Shown piece after piece: positions 1 through 6,499 of a stretch of DNA of 8,554 nt (within the stretch, counting starts at the first letter, position 1; each line of letters opens with the position of its first letter). This DNA comes from an uncultured Cryptobacterium sp. (GTDB lineage: Bacteria; Actinomycetota; Coriobacteriia; Coriobacteriales; Eggerthellaceae): contig USIG01000071.1 of assembly GCA_900554685.1 (NCBI GenBank), positions 1 through 8,554 on the forward strand, written 5' to 3'. The notes under the pieces are model-generated. The model searched no databases, was not told the DNA's origin, and saw only the letters and a program-made list of their open reading frames with translations. The position numbers and the translations under genes are program-made.

Positions 1-66
1 CTGTGGGCGCCCCTCAAGCTTGCTCGGCATTTGATGCGTGGCTACCGAGCTTTGTGTGTTAGGCAT
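1..66 (-). CDS. Start of an unidentified gene downstream of pstS, plausibly pstC (partial)
   Basis: An ATG at 66-64 opens 22 sense codons that run off the left edge; the product begins MPNTQSSVATHQ. It lies 30 nt beyond the pstS stop on the same strand, with a weak GTGAG ribosome-binding-like element upstream. The visible peptide is polar, with no membrane segment, which would fit the cytoplasmic N-terminus of a PstC/PstA permease. The identification as pstC is inference from position only: pstS and pstB are present, the permease genes are not, and this is the obvious place for them. It could also be a chance open stretch, because 22 codons prove little. An inverted repeat spans its start region (see 44-108). 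Confidence 0.4.
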   Translation of the reverse strand, partial: MPNTQSSVATHQMPSKLEGRPQ

Positions 67-108
67 TATGCAAGCTCACTTTCAAGCCTTTATGCTTTAA
101 AGCTCGGT
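44..108 (-). promoter_or_regulatory. Inverted repeat spanning the pstS stop and the next gene's start
   Basis: AAAGCTCGGT at 99-108 and ACCGAGCTTT at 44-53 are perfect 10-bp reverse complements. In the minus-strand transcript, the last codons of pstS would pair with early codons of the downstream gene, leaving that gene's start (66-64) in a 45-nt loop. The 45-50 segment can instead pair with GCTCGG at 22-27, giving a smaller hairpin. The sequence match is direct; any regulatory role is inference. Confidence 0.35.
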
Positions 109-1026
109 TACCGTGCCATCAGCATCCTTTTCAACCTTCATAGTTGACATAGGGATGTAGCCATTATCGGTAACCATAGAATTCTGAACGTCGTCGCTCA
201 TCATAAAGTCAATGAAAGCCTTAGTTGCAGCATCAGGTTCGTTGGAAGTATACATATGCTCATAAGACCAGATCTTCCAATCGTTGGTTGCAACATTTTC
301 TGCTGTAGGCTCAACACCATCAACGTTTAATGCCTTAAAGCTGTCATCATAGTAAGAGAATGCAAGATAAGAAATTGCACCTGGAGTCTCAGATACCATC
401 TGTGCTACAGTGCCCGATGAATCCTGTTCCTGAGGGGGGAAGGTGTCCGGTACAGGAGTATCGCCAAGAACCGCATCTTCAAATGTTGCACGGGTGCCAG
501 AACCAGAAGCACGATTAATTACGGTAATTTCTTCATCCTGTCCACCAACTTCACTCCAGTTGGTAATCTCACCAGTGAAAATTCCACGTAGCTGATCCAT
601 GGTGAGGTTGTCTACCTGGACATCAGAATTTACAACAGGACCCATACCTACAACACATACCTTGTTGTCAGTCAGGTTTTCTACCTTGCTTGGATCATCA
701 AGCTTGGTTTCAGCAAATACATCAGAGTTACCAATCTGAACAGATCCTTCGGCGATTTGGGTAATGCCCTGACCAGAGCCACCACCCTGAATGGTGATCT
801 GAACATCAGGATTCTGCTCCTGGAATTGCTCAGCAGCAGCTTCAGCTAAAGGCTGAAGAGCAGTCGAACCAACAGCGGTGATAGAACCACTTACGTTTTC
901 TTCCTCGGTAGTTTCATTGTTTCCGCTGCAGCCCGCAAGGCAGAAGCTTGCAATCATGCAAATGGCTACTACGCCTGCAATAACTGCTTTGCTCAAGCGA
1001 CCAAAACCAGTGGTTTTTGCTTGCAT
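97..1026 (-). CDS. pstS: PstS, phosphate ABC transporter substrate-binding lipoprotein
   Basis: Extracellular phosphate receptor of the high-affinity Pst transporter, anchored to the membrane by lipid. I start it at the ATG at 1026-1024 (309 residues) because a perfect AGGAGG sits 6 nt upstream (1038-1033). The in-frame ATG at 1041 overlaps that ribosome binding site and would add MRRKS. From the chosen start, residues 13-31 form a hydrophobic signal ending in the lipobox LAGC, with Cys33 as the lipidation site. A Ser/Glu/Thr-rich linker follows. Family motifs visible are GSTALQPLAE near the mature N-terminus, GGGSGQGI, GNSDVF and the phosphate-binding loop NRASGSGTRATF. It follows pstB in the same direction after 73 nt. 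Its own strong ribosome binding site fits the high receptor levels such systems need. Family assignment is secure. Confidence 0.96.
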   Translation of the reverse strand: MQAKTTGFGRLSKAVIAGVVAICMIASFCLAGCSGNNETTEEENVSGSITAVGSTALQPLAEAAAEQFQEQNPDVQITIQGGGSGQGITQIAEGSVQIGNSDVFAETKLDDPSKVENLTDNKVCVVGMGPVVNSDVQVDNLTMDQLRGIFTGEITNWSEVGGQDEEITVINRASGSGTRATFEDAVLGDTPVPDTFPPQEQDSSGTVAQMVSETPGAISYLAFSYYDDSFKALNVDGVEPTAENVATNDWKIWSYEHMYTSNEPDAATKAFIDFMMSDDVQNSMVTDNGYIPMSTMKVEKDADGTVTEL

Positions 1027-1032
1027 TGATTT

Positions 1033-1038
1033 CCTCCT
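1033..1038 (-). promoter_or_regulatory. Ribosome binding site that decides the pstS start
   Basis: The complement reads AGGAGG, 6 nt before the ATG at 1026-1024. The alternative upstream ATG (1041-1039) directly abuts this site and has no comparable site of its own, so the shorter protein is preferred. Confidence 0.8.
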
Positions 1039-1086
1039 CATAAAAATCGTTTCATGTTTTATTGCATTTCGTTTTCTCTATTTACA

Positions 1087-1105
1087 GGCTAGAAATTCTC
1101 TAACC
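1087..1105 (-). promoter_or_regulatory. Hairpin over the pstB stop codon
   Basis: In the minus-strand transcript, GGTTAGA (containing the pstB TAG stop) pairs with TCTAGCC around a 5-nt loop, giving 7 pairs with one G-U. No U-tract follows, so it is not a normal intrinsic terminator. It could mark an mRNA processing or stability boundary between pstB and the pstS message. The structure is visible; the role is inference. Confidence 0.35.
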
Positions 1106-1882
1106 GAAATGCCCTGTAATGTAATCAAGTGTTCGCTTATCGTCTGGCGTGGAAAAAATCTTGTCAGTCGATCCCCACTCAATAAGAGATGCCGGCCTTT
1201 CCATTGATTCGCGAAGCATGAAAGCCGTCACATCAGAAACACGAGTAGCTTGCTGCATGTTATGCGTGACAATAATGATGGTCATCTGCTCTTTGAGCTG
1301 ATGAATGGTCTCTTCGATTTGACTTGTAGAAATAGGATCGAGTGCAGAACAGGGTTCATCCATAAGAAGAACTTCAGGTTTTGTTGCGAGCGCACGCGCA
1401 ATACACAATCGTTGCTGTTGTCCGCCTGAGAGGCCAAAGGCACTCTTTTTCAAGTCATCTTTCACTTCATTCCACAACGCTGCAGCGCGCAATGAGCTTT
1501 CAACAATTTCATCAAGTTCGCTTCGCTGTTTTATGCCTCTTAAACGAGGACCATAGGCAACGTTGTCATAAAGAGAAAGCGGAAAGACAGCCGGTTGCTG
1601 AAACACCATACCGACACGCATACGCAATTCAACAGGATTTATACTGCCTTTATTGATATCTTCTCCATCGAGGAGAATCGAACCAGAAACCTCAACGTTA
1701 CCAAGCATGTCATTCATGCGATTAAAACAGCGCAATAATGTTGATTTACCACATCCCGAAGGACCAATGAGCGCGGTTACCGCCTGAGGTTTAATAGTTA
1801 ACGTAACTCCAGCAACTGCAGGTTCACCAGAGTAGGCAACTCCAACATCTTGAAGCTCAAAAGTGCCTTTGGTTGATGTCAT
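1100..1882 (-). CDS. pstB: PstB, phosphate ABC transporter ATP-binding protein
   Basis: Cytoplasmic ATPase that powers phosphate import through the PstC-PstA channel. Its 260 residues match the usual PstB length. All ABC elements are intact: Walker A GPSGCGKST (40-48), Q-loop VFQQP (93-97), signature LSGGQQQRL (151-159), Walker B VLLMDEP (171-177) and H-loop His207 in IIIVTHN. PstB-specific traits are FNRMND after Walker A, FPLSLYDNVAYG after the Q-loop and the C-terminal YITGHFG. The start ATG is preceded in frame by a TAG without another candidate start. The ribosome binding site is weak (AAGGG about 10 nt upstream). It is the first gene of its unit, ahead of pstS, whereas the classical order is pstS-C-A-B. 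A 559-base regulatory space separates it from the divergent response regulator. Confidence 0.97.
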   Translation of the reverse strand: MTSTKGTFELQDVGVAYSGEPAVAGVTLTIKPQAVTALIGPSGCGKSTLLRCFNRMNDMLGNVEVSGSILLDGEDINKGSINPVELRMRVGMVFQQPAVFPLSLYDNVAYGPRLRGIKQRSELDEIVESSLRAAALWNEVKDDLKKSAFGLSGGQQQRLCIARALATKPEVLLMDEPCSALDPISTSQIEETIHQLKEQMTIIIVTHNMQQATRVSDVTAFMLRESMERPASLIEWGSTDKIFSTPDDKRTLDYITGHFG

Positions 1883-1974
1883 AGAGGTTGTGCCCTTATC
1901 TCTTATCTATTACTCATGTACCAACAACGCCACTTGCGACAATCCGCAAACAGCGCTTTTAATTTCATCGTTAC

Positions 1975-1998
1975 GCATGTCCTTATGCATGTTCTTAT
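1975..1998. repeat. 12-bp tandem repeat in the pstB upstream region
   Basis: GCATGTCCTTAT (1975-1986) is followed at once by GCATGTTCTTAT (1987-1998), with a single mismatch. It lies about 95-115 nt upstream of the pstB start, probably within the leader or promoter. It may be a protein-binding site or a simple slippage duplication. Confidence 0.5.
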
Positions 1999-2183
1999 AA
2001 GCAACATCCGCAAAGTGAGCATTGCACGCAAAGCCAATCACTCTTACGCACAAAGCCATTCGCAACGGTTTGAATAGTAGAGACAAGAACCTTTCAAGTG
2101 GTTTCATAAATGTGAAGCATCGTTACAGATAAATAAATGAAATACGGTATATGTAAAGTTTTTTATTCATGACTGCATAAGAC

Positions 2184-2201
2184 GTAAAAGTTTTGTAAAC
2201 G
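2184..2201. promoter_or_regulatory. PhoB/PhoP-box-like direct repeat
   Basis: Two 7-mers, GTAAAAG and GTAAACG, are separated by TTTT, so they repeat every 11 bp. This is the spacing known for OmpR-family Pho boxes (7-mer, 4-bp spacer, 7-mer). An inverted copy CTTTTAC follows at 2204-2210, and a related GTAAAG lies at 2153-2158. On the minus strand this gives TTTACA-type hexamers, one base from the Bacillus PhoP core TTAACA. It sits between the pst genes and the regulator most likely to bind it. Binding is inferred. Confidence 0.4.
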
Positions 2202-2340
2202 CACTTTTACTTGAAGAACGACAAGAAAAGATAAGGAAAATTAGAAGAGCTTTTTCTTTTTAAATTTCTCATTCTTACTACGTTATTCGCAAGATTTACC
2301 ACCAGTCTTTGCACTATTTGCCACCTTAAAATGTTGGCAA

Positions 2341-2369
2341 TTTATGAAATGAGCTTTCATTTTCATAAA
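2341..2369. promoter_or_regulatory. AT-rich dyad upstream of the response regulator gene
   Basis: TTTATGAAA (2341-2349) and TTTCATAAA (2361-2369) are perfect 9-bp reverse complements around an 11-bp centre. That centre contains TTTCAT (2355-2360), which also pairs with ATGAAA (2344-2349). TTTCATAAA occurs again at 2102-2110. The dyad lies about 75-100 bp before the regulator's GTG start, a position suitable for an operator. It could instead be ordinary AT-rich promoter sequence. Confidence 0.35.
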
Positions 2370-2441
2370 ACATTGTTAAAAGTGCCTATTACGATTCGAT
2401 TTGGTGCAAAATGAGTCAAGCACTAGGAAAGGAAACGAATC

Positions 2442-3140
2442 GTGACCACAATTTTGCTTATCGAAGACGACCCCACTATTCGTCTTGCAACTGAATTTTC
2501 TCTTACTAAGCATGGCTATGCGGTAAGTTCCTGCGAAGATGGAAATTCAGGATATGAAACCGCTCTCAGCATCGAGCCAGATCTCATTTTGCTCGACGTT
2601 ATGTTACCTGGCATGAATGGCTTTGAAGTGGCAAGCAAATTGCGCAAAGAAGGATTTAACTCCCCTATCCTCATGCTTACTGCCCTAGACGCCGACGAAG
2701 ATAAAATTAAAGGTCTTGATGCAGGTGCTGACGACTATGTAACAAAACCTTTTTCCACTGAAGTTCTCCTTGCTCGTATCCGTGCTAATCTTCGCCGCAC
2801 CGAAATGGATGGCGTCAACATGTCAAAACCGCAAACATATGGCGATTTGACCTTAGATGTGGAAAACAGCACTGCAAGCGTGAAAGGCAAGCCTCTTAAA
2901 CTGCGCAGCAAAGAACTTGCTCTTCTTTTTGCTCTTGCCGAACGTCAAGGTATGCTCTGCCGCCGAACCTGGTTGACTCAAAAAGTTTGGAAAGAAGACT
3001 ATTTAAGCACCTCCCGAACCATTGATGTTCATATTCGTCGTCTCCGTTCTGTCCTCGATGAGGTCAGCGACTATCGCTATATTCATACTGTTCATGGTAT
3101 GGGTTATCGTTTTGAACCGGTCAAAAAGGCTGAGGAATAA
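2442..3140 (+). CDS. phoP: PhoB/PhoP-type response regulator (OmpR family)
   Basis: DNA-binding response regulator of a two-component system, presumably controlling the phosphate regulon. It has 232 residues, typical for the family. The receiver domain (about 3-115) shows the acidic pair Asp9-Asp10, phosphoacceptor Asp52 in LLDVMLPG, switch Thr80 and Lys102 in DDYVTKPF. The C-terminal winged-helix domain (about 130-228) contains LRSKELALLFALAE, a recognition-helix region SRTIDVHIRRLR and the wing motif HGMGYRF. The GTG start is supported by a purine-rich AGGAAAGGA ending 8 nt upstream. The kinase gene begins 11 nt after its stop, so they form one operon. The divergent pst genes point to a phosphate role. 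The symbol is by analogy and the protein could equally be called PhoB or RegX3. Confidence 0.9.
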   Translation: MTTILLIEDDPTIRLATEFSLTKHGYAVSSCEDGNSGYETALSIEPDLILLDVMLPGMNGFEVASKLRKEGFNSPILMLTALDADEDKIKGLDAGADDYVTKPFSTEVLLARIRANLRRTEMDGVNMSKPQTYGDLTLDVENSTASVKGKPLKLRSKELALLFALAERQGMLCRRTWLTQKVWKEDYLSTSRTIDVHIRRLRSVLDEVSDYRYIHTVHGMGYRFEPVKKAEE

Positions 3141-3151
3141 GTGAGCCTTGC

Positions 3152-4474
3152 ATGAGCCCTTTTGTGTCATTTTTAAAAGACTTCGGCCATTCAGGTAAGG
3201 AAGCAAAACGTTTTACCTGGATGTATTTAATCGGATACGTGGTTGTCGCCCTTATTTTTATTGGGTGCTCTATTGCTTTTATCTATACCCCTTTAAACGA
3301 CGAGATAGCAAATCGTCAAACCACCAATTTAATAACCACCGCGCAAGCATCAGCAAATGCACTCTCGAAAACGGTTAATGCAAGCGAATTTGTTTTGTCG
3401 GCCACCCATAGCACTGACTTGCGTATGACAATCATCGATTCGGATGGCAAAGTTATAGCTGATTCTGAAGTGGATCCTTCCACCATGGCAAACCATTCCG
3501 ATCGCGAGGAAGTTACCGAAGCAATTCATGGAGAGATTGGAATAGCGCAACGCACCAGCGCAACTGACAATAAAAATTGGCTCTACGTAGCAGTTCCTGC
3601 TTCCTATAATGGCGAACAAGTCGTAGTGCGCGTAAGCGAGCCGTCCACCGCATTTTCTATGATCACGCAAAATGCGCAGACAACCTCTCTTATCTTTATT
3701 GTTACAGGGTGCTTGGTTGTGTTGATCGTTGCTTTGATCGCATTTAAAAAATCTCACGCACCAATCAAGAAATTCGATCAGGTCCGTTCTGACTTCGTAG
3801 CAAATGCAAGTCATGAACTGAAAACTCCCGTTGCTGGAATTAGGCTTTTATCTGAAGCTATCCGCGATGCGGCCGAAATAGAAGATAAGAAAAGTTTGAA
3901 TCTCTTTATTGATCGCTTGGACAACGAGGCAGAACGCCTCCAGCGCTTAGTGATCGACCTACTTGATCTGTCGCGTCTCGAAGAAACCCCTGACCCTGAT
4001 AAACGTCCTCGAACCGATGTACACAGCGCTCTTGTTACCAGCTTCATGGCGCACAAAGGCGGCGCAGAAGACAAGCACCTTGACCTTGTCTTAGATGATC
4101 GATCAGCAGCCGGCGATGACTGCTATGCCGACATGGAACCGTCTGATGCTTCCTTGGTGTTTGATAATTTGATCGAAAACGCCATTATGTATACCGACGA
4201 AGGAAGCATTCTTGTTACCTTCGAACCGCGGGCTCACGAAATTGCTGTTATTGTCCAAGATACTGGCATCGGTATTCCCCAAGCTGATCAATCGCGTATT
4301 TTTGAGCGATTCTACCGTGTTGACAAAGCACGAAGCCGCGAGGTGGGAGGAACCGGCCTTGGCTTGTCGCTCGTTCGTCATGCAGTAGAGCGCTCCAATG
4401 GTCGCGTAAGCGTCAAAAGCAATCCTGGAGAAGGATCGCAATTTACGGTCATATTCCCCCGCTCCAAACGATAG
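3152..4474 (+). CDS. phoR: Membrane sensor histidine kinase, PhoR-like
   Basis: Sensor kinase partner of the upstream regulator, 440 residues. A first membrane helix (about 24-46) and a second (about 178-198) enclose an extracytoplasmic sensor domain of about 130 residues. That domain resembles the single-Cache sensor of Bacillus PhoR (TIIDSDGKVIADSE). The cytoplasmic part contains the H-box FVANASHELKTP with phosphoacceptor His221, N-box DNLIENAIMYT (Asn343), G1 DTGIGIP (370-376), F-box FERFYRVDKARS and G2 GGTGLGLSL. Only about 12 residues separate the second helix from the H-box region, so the usual HAMP and PAS modules are absent. The ribosome binding site is weak (GTGAG, 6 nt upstream), and translation is probably coupled to the regulator, which ends 11 nt before. 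The phosphate role is inferred from context. The C-terminus may be altered by a frameshift (see 4454-4569). Confidence 0.9.
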   Translation: MSPFVSFLKDFGHSGKEAKRFTWMYLIGYVVVALIFIGCSIAFIYTPLNDEIANRQTTNLITTAQASANALSKTVNASEFVLSATHSTDLRMTIIDSDGKVIADSEVDPSTMANHSDREEVTEAIHGEIGIAQRTSATDNKNWLYVAVPASYNGEQVVVRVSEPSTAFSMITQNAQTTSLIFIVTGCLVVLIVALIAFKKSHAPIKKFDQVRSDFVANASHELKTPVAGIRLLSEAIRDAAEIEDKKSLNLFIDRLDNEAERLQRLVIDLLDLSRLEETPDPDKRPRTDVHSALVTSFMAHKGGAEDKHLDLVLDDRSAAGDDCYADMEPSDASLVFDNLIENAIMYTDEGSILVTFEPRAHEIAVIVQDTGIGIPQADQSRIFERFYRVDKARSREVGGTGLGLSLVRHAVERSNGRVSVKSNPGEGSQFTVIFPRSKR

Positions 4475-4569
4475 GCAGCTCCGCTTCAAGCACACCAGGC
4501 GACCAAGCCCCGGTCCAAACACCAGATACGCCTGCGTCAAACAACGCGACACTAAGCTGTTTTTCCTAA
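4454..4569 (+). other. Possible frameshifted C-terminal tail of the histidine kinase
   Basis: Just before the kinase stop lies a run of five C (4456-4460), followed by an AAA run (4465-4467). In the -1 frame the sequence from 4474 is open for 31 codons to a TAA at 4567-4569. It encodes a Ser/Thr/Pro/Ala-rich tail, 19 of 31 residues, including GSSASSTPGDQAPVQTPDT. This composition suits a disordered protein tail better than random intergenic DNA. It may reflect a sequence error, a recent frameshift mutation, ribosomal frameshifting, or chance. The zero-frame protein already contains every kinase motif, so it would work without the tail. Confidence 0.35.
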
Positions 4570-4659
4570 GTTCTTTACTATCTGTAATCGCCCTTTTACA
4601 TGAAATACATTAGAGTTCAGTGAGAAACGTATGGCAGATACTACGGGAAGGACAGGAAC

Positions 4660-5520
4660 ATGGAATATGATGATGCACCTATAGGCATCTTCGATTCGGG
4701 TTTTGGGGGCCTTACCGTAGCGCGTGAGATAATCAAAGCGCTTCCGGAAGAAAGTATTATTTTCTATGGGGATCGAGCTAACTGTCCTTACGGACCACGT
4801 GATCCTAAGCAGGTAAGAGAATTTGTCTTAAGAATTTGCCAATGGCTTATTGATCGCAACGTAAAGATGATTGTTATTGCTTGCAATACTGCAACCGCAG
4901 CAGGTCTTGAGGCAGCTCAGCAAGCTTTTGATATCCCCATCATTGGTGTTATCGAACCTGGAGCTCGAGCTGCTGCTCGTGCGACTCACAATCGTCGAGT
5001 GGGCGTTATTGCAACAAAAGGCACTGTCGAATCAGGTGTCTACACTAAAGCAATCCGAAATATCGATGCAGGAATCACGGTGTTTTCTACCGCAACACCT
5101 CGATTTGTAGAAATCGCCGAACTTGGTATTCGTATGGCAAAAGGCCCTATTGAAAATTACACGTCACTCGCTTCAAAGGTATTTATTCGTCCTGCTTTTC
5201 AAGAAATTGCCCAAGATTATTTAGAGCCACTTCGAAGAAGTGAAATTGATACTTTAGTGCTCGGATGCACCCACTTTCCACTTCTCAAAACACTTATTGG
5301 TGGTGTGGTTGGCTCTCATGTAAAGCTGATTTCTTCAGCAAAGGAAGTCTCGATCGATTGCAAGGATCTTCTCACACGACGAGAAGCACTTGCGCATGTT
5401 GGCAATATCCCAAGCTACCAGTTCGCTTCATCTGATCCTGATGTTGAAGAGTTTGCCTCATTTGGAGAAAGAGTTTTACGCATGCCTCTCGGTGAAGTGC
5501 AGTTTTCGCCACTTGACTAA
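4660..5520 (+). CDS. murI: MurI, glutamate racemase
   Basis: Converts L-glutamate to D-glutamate for peptidoglycan precursors, in the cytoplasm and without a cofactor. The 286 residues match the family length. Catalytic and substrate motifs are intact: IFDSGFGGLTV (Asp12-Ser13), PYGPRD, the first catalytic Cys75 in ACNTATA and the second, Cys203, in LGCTHFPLL with His205. Two familiar segments vary: GDRANCPYG where GDTARxPYG is usual, and ATPRFVEIAELG where a CPLFV-type sequence is common. Neither removes a catalytic cysteine. AAGGA lies 7 nt before the ATG. A 185-base gap separates it from the kinase gene, so it probably has its own promoter, though I could not place one convincingly. rdgB follows after 36 nt, forming an operon. 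Confidence 0.97.
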   Translation: MEYDDAPIGIFDSGFGGLTVAREIIKALPEESIIFYGDRANCPYGPRDPKQVREFVLRICQWLIDRNVKMIVIACNTATAAGLEAAQQAFDIPIIGVIEPGARAAARATHNRRVGVIATKGTVESGVYTKAIRNIDAGITVFSTATPRFVEIAELGIRMAKGPIENYTSLASKVFIRPAFQEIAQDYLEPLRRSEIDTLVLGCTHFPLLKTLIGGVVGSHVKLISSAKEVSIDCKDLLTRREALAHVGNIPSYQFASSDPDVEEFASFGERVLRMPLGEVQFSPLD

Positions 5521-5556
5521 AGCGTAATTCAAGCGCATTACCAGAAAGGAAATTCC

Positions 5557-6156
5557 GTGACAAAAACCGTTATTATCGCAACAAACATCGCTCATAAAGT
5601 AGAAGAAATTGAGACCGCCCTTTCATTTAAAGGATGGGAATTCAAGACCCTTAAGGAAGCAGGCATTGTTTCCAACCCTGAAGAAACGGGCACTACCTTT
5701 GTAGAAAACGCTCGCATTAAGGCAAAAGCTGCTCACGAGCTAAGTGGTCTTGCGACATTAGCGGACGACTCAGGATTGATCGTTGATGCCCTTGATGGCG
5801 CACCCGGAGTGTATTCTTCACGCTACAGCGGAAAAGAGGGCGACGATGCTGCAAACAACGCAAAACTTCTTCGAGAGTTATCTCAAGTACCTGCTGGGCA
5901 GCGTAACGCTCGTTTTGCGTGCAATTTAGTGTTCATTGATGAAGATGGTACTGAAACAGACGCTGAGGGCTTTATAGAGGGTTCTATTGGCTTTGAAGAA
6001 CGTGGAGAGGAAGGCTTTGGTTACGATCCACTCTTTTATCCGGATGAGTTCAACGGGGAAAAGTCTCTTGCCGAAGTTTCCCAAGCAGAAAAGAATGCTA
6101 TTTCCCACAGAGGAAATGCTTTAAGAAATTTGAAAAAACTACTTCACAATGCGTAA
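5557..6156 (+). CDS. rdgB: RdgB/Ham1-type dITP/XTP pyrophosphatase
   Basis: House-cleaning nucleotidase that hydrolyses non-canonical purine triphosphates (dITP, ITP, XTP) to monophosphate and pyrophosphate, keeping them out of DNA and RNA. The 199 residues are the usual length. Motifs seen are IIATNIAHKVEEI near the N-terminus (the T-N-x-x-K nucleotide loop), the metal-binding ADDSGLIVDALDGAPGVYS, GFGYDPLFYP and the C-terminal ISHRGNALR. The GTG start is supported by AAAGGA 6 nt upstream. It lies 36 nt after murI and is probably co-transcribed; this pairing of racemase and Ham1-type genes is common in Gram-positive bacteria. Its last codons overlap the promoter of the following tRNA genes. 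Confidence 0.97.
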   Translation: MTKTVIIATNIAHKVEEIETALSFKGWEFKTLKEAGIVSNPEETGTTFVENARIKAKAAHELSGLATLADDSGLIVDALDGAPGVYSSRYSGKEGDDAANNAKLLRELSQVPAGQRNARFACNLVFIDEDGTETDAEGFIEGSIGFEERGEEGFGYDPLFYPDEFNGEKSLAEVSQAEKNAISHRGNALRNLKKLLHNA

Positions 6157-6170
6157 TTTCTTGCTATAAT
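6143..6170 (+). promoter_or_regulatory. Promoter of the tRNA-Pro/tRNA-Gly unit
   Basis: The -35 box TTCACA (6143-6148, five of six consensus bases) and a perfect -10 TATAAT (6165-6170) are separated by 16 bp. A TGC extension precedes the -10. The predicted start, near 6177, is about 10 nt before tRNA-Pro. The -35 overlaps the last codons of rdgB. Confidence 0.8.
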
Positions 6171-6186
6171 AACTAACCGTTGCAGT

Positions 6187-6263
6187 CGGGATGTGGCGCA
6201 GTTTGGTAGCGCGCCTGCTTTGGGAGCAGGATGTCGCAGGTTCGAATCCTGTCATCCCGACCA
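6187..6263 (+). tRNA. tRNA-Pro (anticodon UGG)
   Basis: The full cloverleaf is visible. Acceptor CGGGATG pairs with CATCCCG, the D-stem is GCGC/GCGC, and the anticodon stem CCTGC/GCAGG encloses loop TTTGGGA with anticodon TGG at 6221-6223. The T-arm carries TTCGAAT, the discriminator is A, and CCA is encoded at 6261-6263. The length is 77 nt. It is the first gene of a two-tRNA unit. Confidence 0.97.
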
Positions 6264-6299
6264 TTTTTATTTTTACAGAGTTATTTAACTCATTCGTCT

Positions 6300-6373
6300 G
6301 CGGGTGTAGTTCAATGGTAGAACTCCAGCCTTCCAAGCTGGTCACGCGGGTTCGATTCCCGTCACCCGCTCCA
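6300..6373 (+). tRNA. tRNA-Gly (anticodon UCC)
   Basis: Acceptor GCGGGTG pairs with CACCCGC, the D-stem is GTTC/GAAC, and the anticodon stem CCAGC/GCTGG encloses loop CTTCCAA with anticodon TCC at 6332-6334. The T-loop is TTCGATT, the discriminator is T, and CCA is encoded at 6371-6373. The length is 74 nt. It lies 36 nt after tRNA-Pro and is probably co-transcribed. No strong terminator follows. AAATTCC just downstream and GGAATTT at about 6423-6429, before a T-run, could form only a weak long-loop stem. Confidence 0.97.
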
Positions 6374-6499
6374 CTAAATTCCTTTATGAATACAATTAGC
6401 TCTCCGTATAATCCTTTATTTTGGAATTTCCTGTTTTTACCCATGAAAATGGTGAACAAAGCAAGTTGTGCATAGACTTTCTTTAATAAGAAAAGACAA

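Larger units (their letters stand above)
1883..2441. other. Divergent intergenic region between pstB and the response regulator
   Basis: This 559-base AT-rich space holds the promoters of both divergent units, though I could not fix either -10/-35 pair. It contains a PhoP-box-like direct repeat (2184-2201), dyads near the regulator gene (2318-2340, 2341-2369) and a 12-bp tandem repeat (1975-1998). TTTACA (minus strand) occurs at 2157-2152 and 2199-2194, and TTAACA, the Bacillus subtilis PhoP core, occurs on the minus strand at 2379-2374. A 65-codon open frame on the minus strand (2107-1910, starting MKPLERFLSL) has no ribosome binding site and no family I recognise. I treat it as probably non-coding leader, though a small protein cannot be excluded. 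Confidence 0.6.

Noticed and set aside
5..12. GC palindrome GGGCGCCC at the left edge
   Set aside because: It lies inside the apparent downstream reading frame with no U-tract, and is too short to interpret at the window edge.
1910..2107. 65-codon open frame on the minus strand upstream of pstB, including an internal ATG after AAGGAC
   Set aside because: There is no properly spaced ribosome binding site for either start, no recognisable family, and an unconvincing composition. The position suits a 5' leader. Kept only as a remark in the intergenic entry.
3350..4552. Long open frames on the minus strand opposite the histidine kinase (up to about 150 codons)
   Set aside because: They are antisense to a kinase with all conserved motifs, lack ribosome binding sites and resemble no family.
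4574..4600. TTTACT and TTTACA spaced 21 bp before murI, possible promoter or Pho-type half-sites
   Set aside because: No good -10 lies at proper spacing from either hexamer, and murI has no known phosphate link. Probably chance in AT-rich DNA.
6139..6459. 106-codon open frame on the minus strand across the tRNA-Pro and tRNA-Gly genes
   Set aside because: It is the well-known kind of spurious frame antisense to tRNA genes, with GDGNRTRV-like residues coming from the T-arm.
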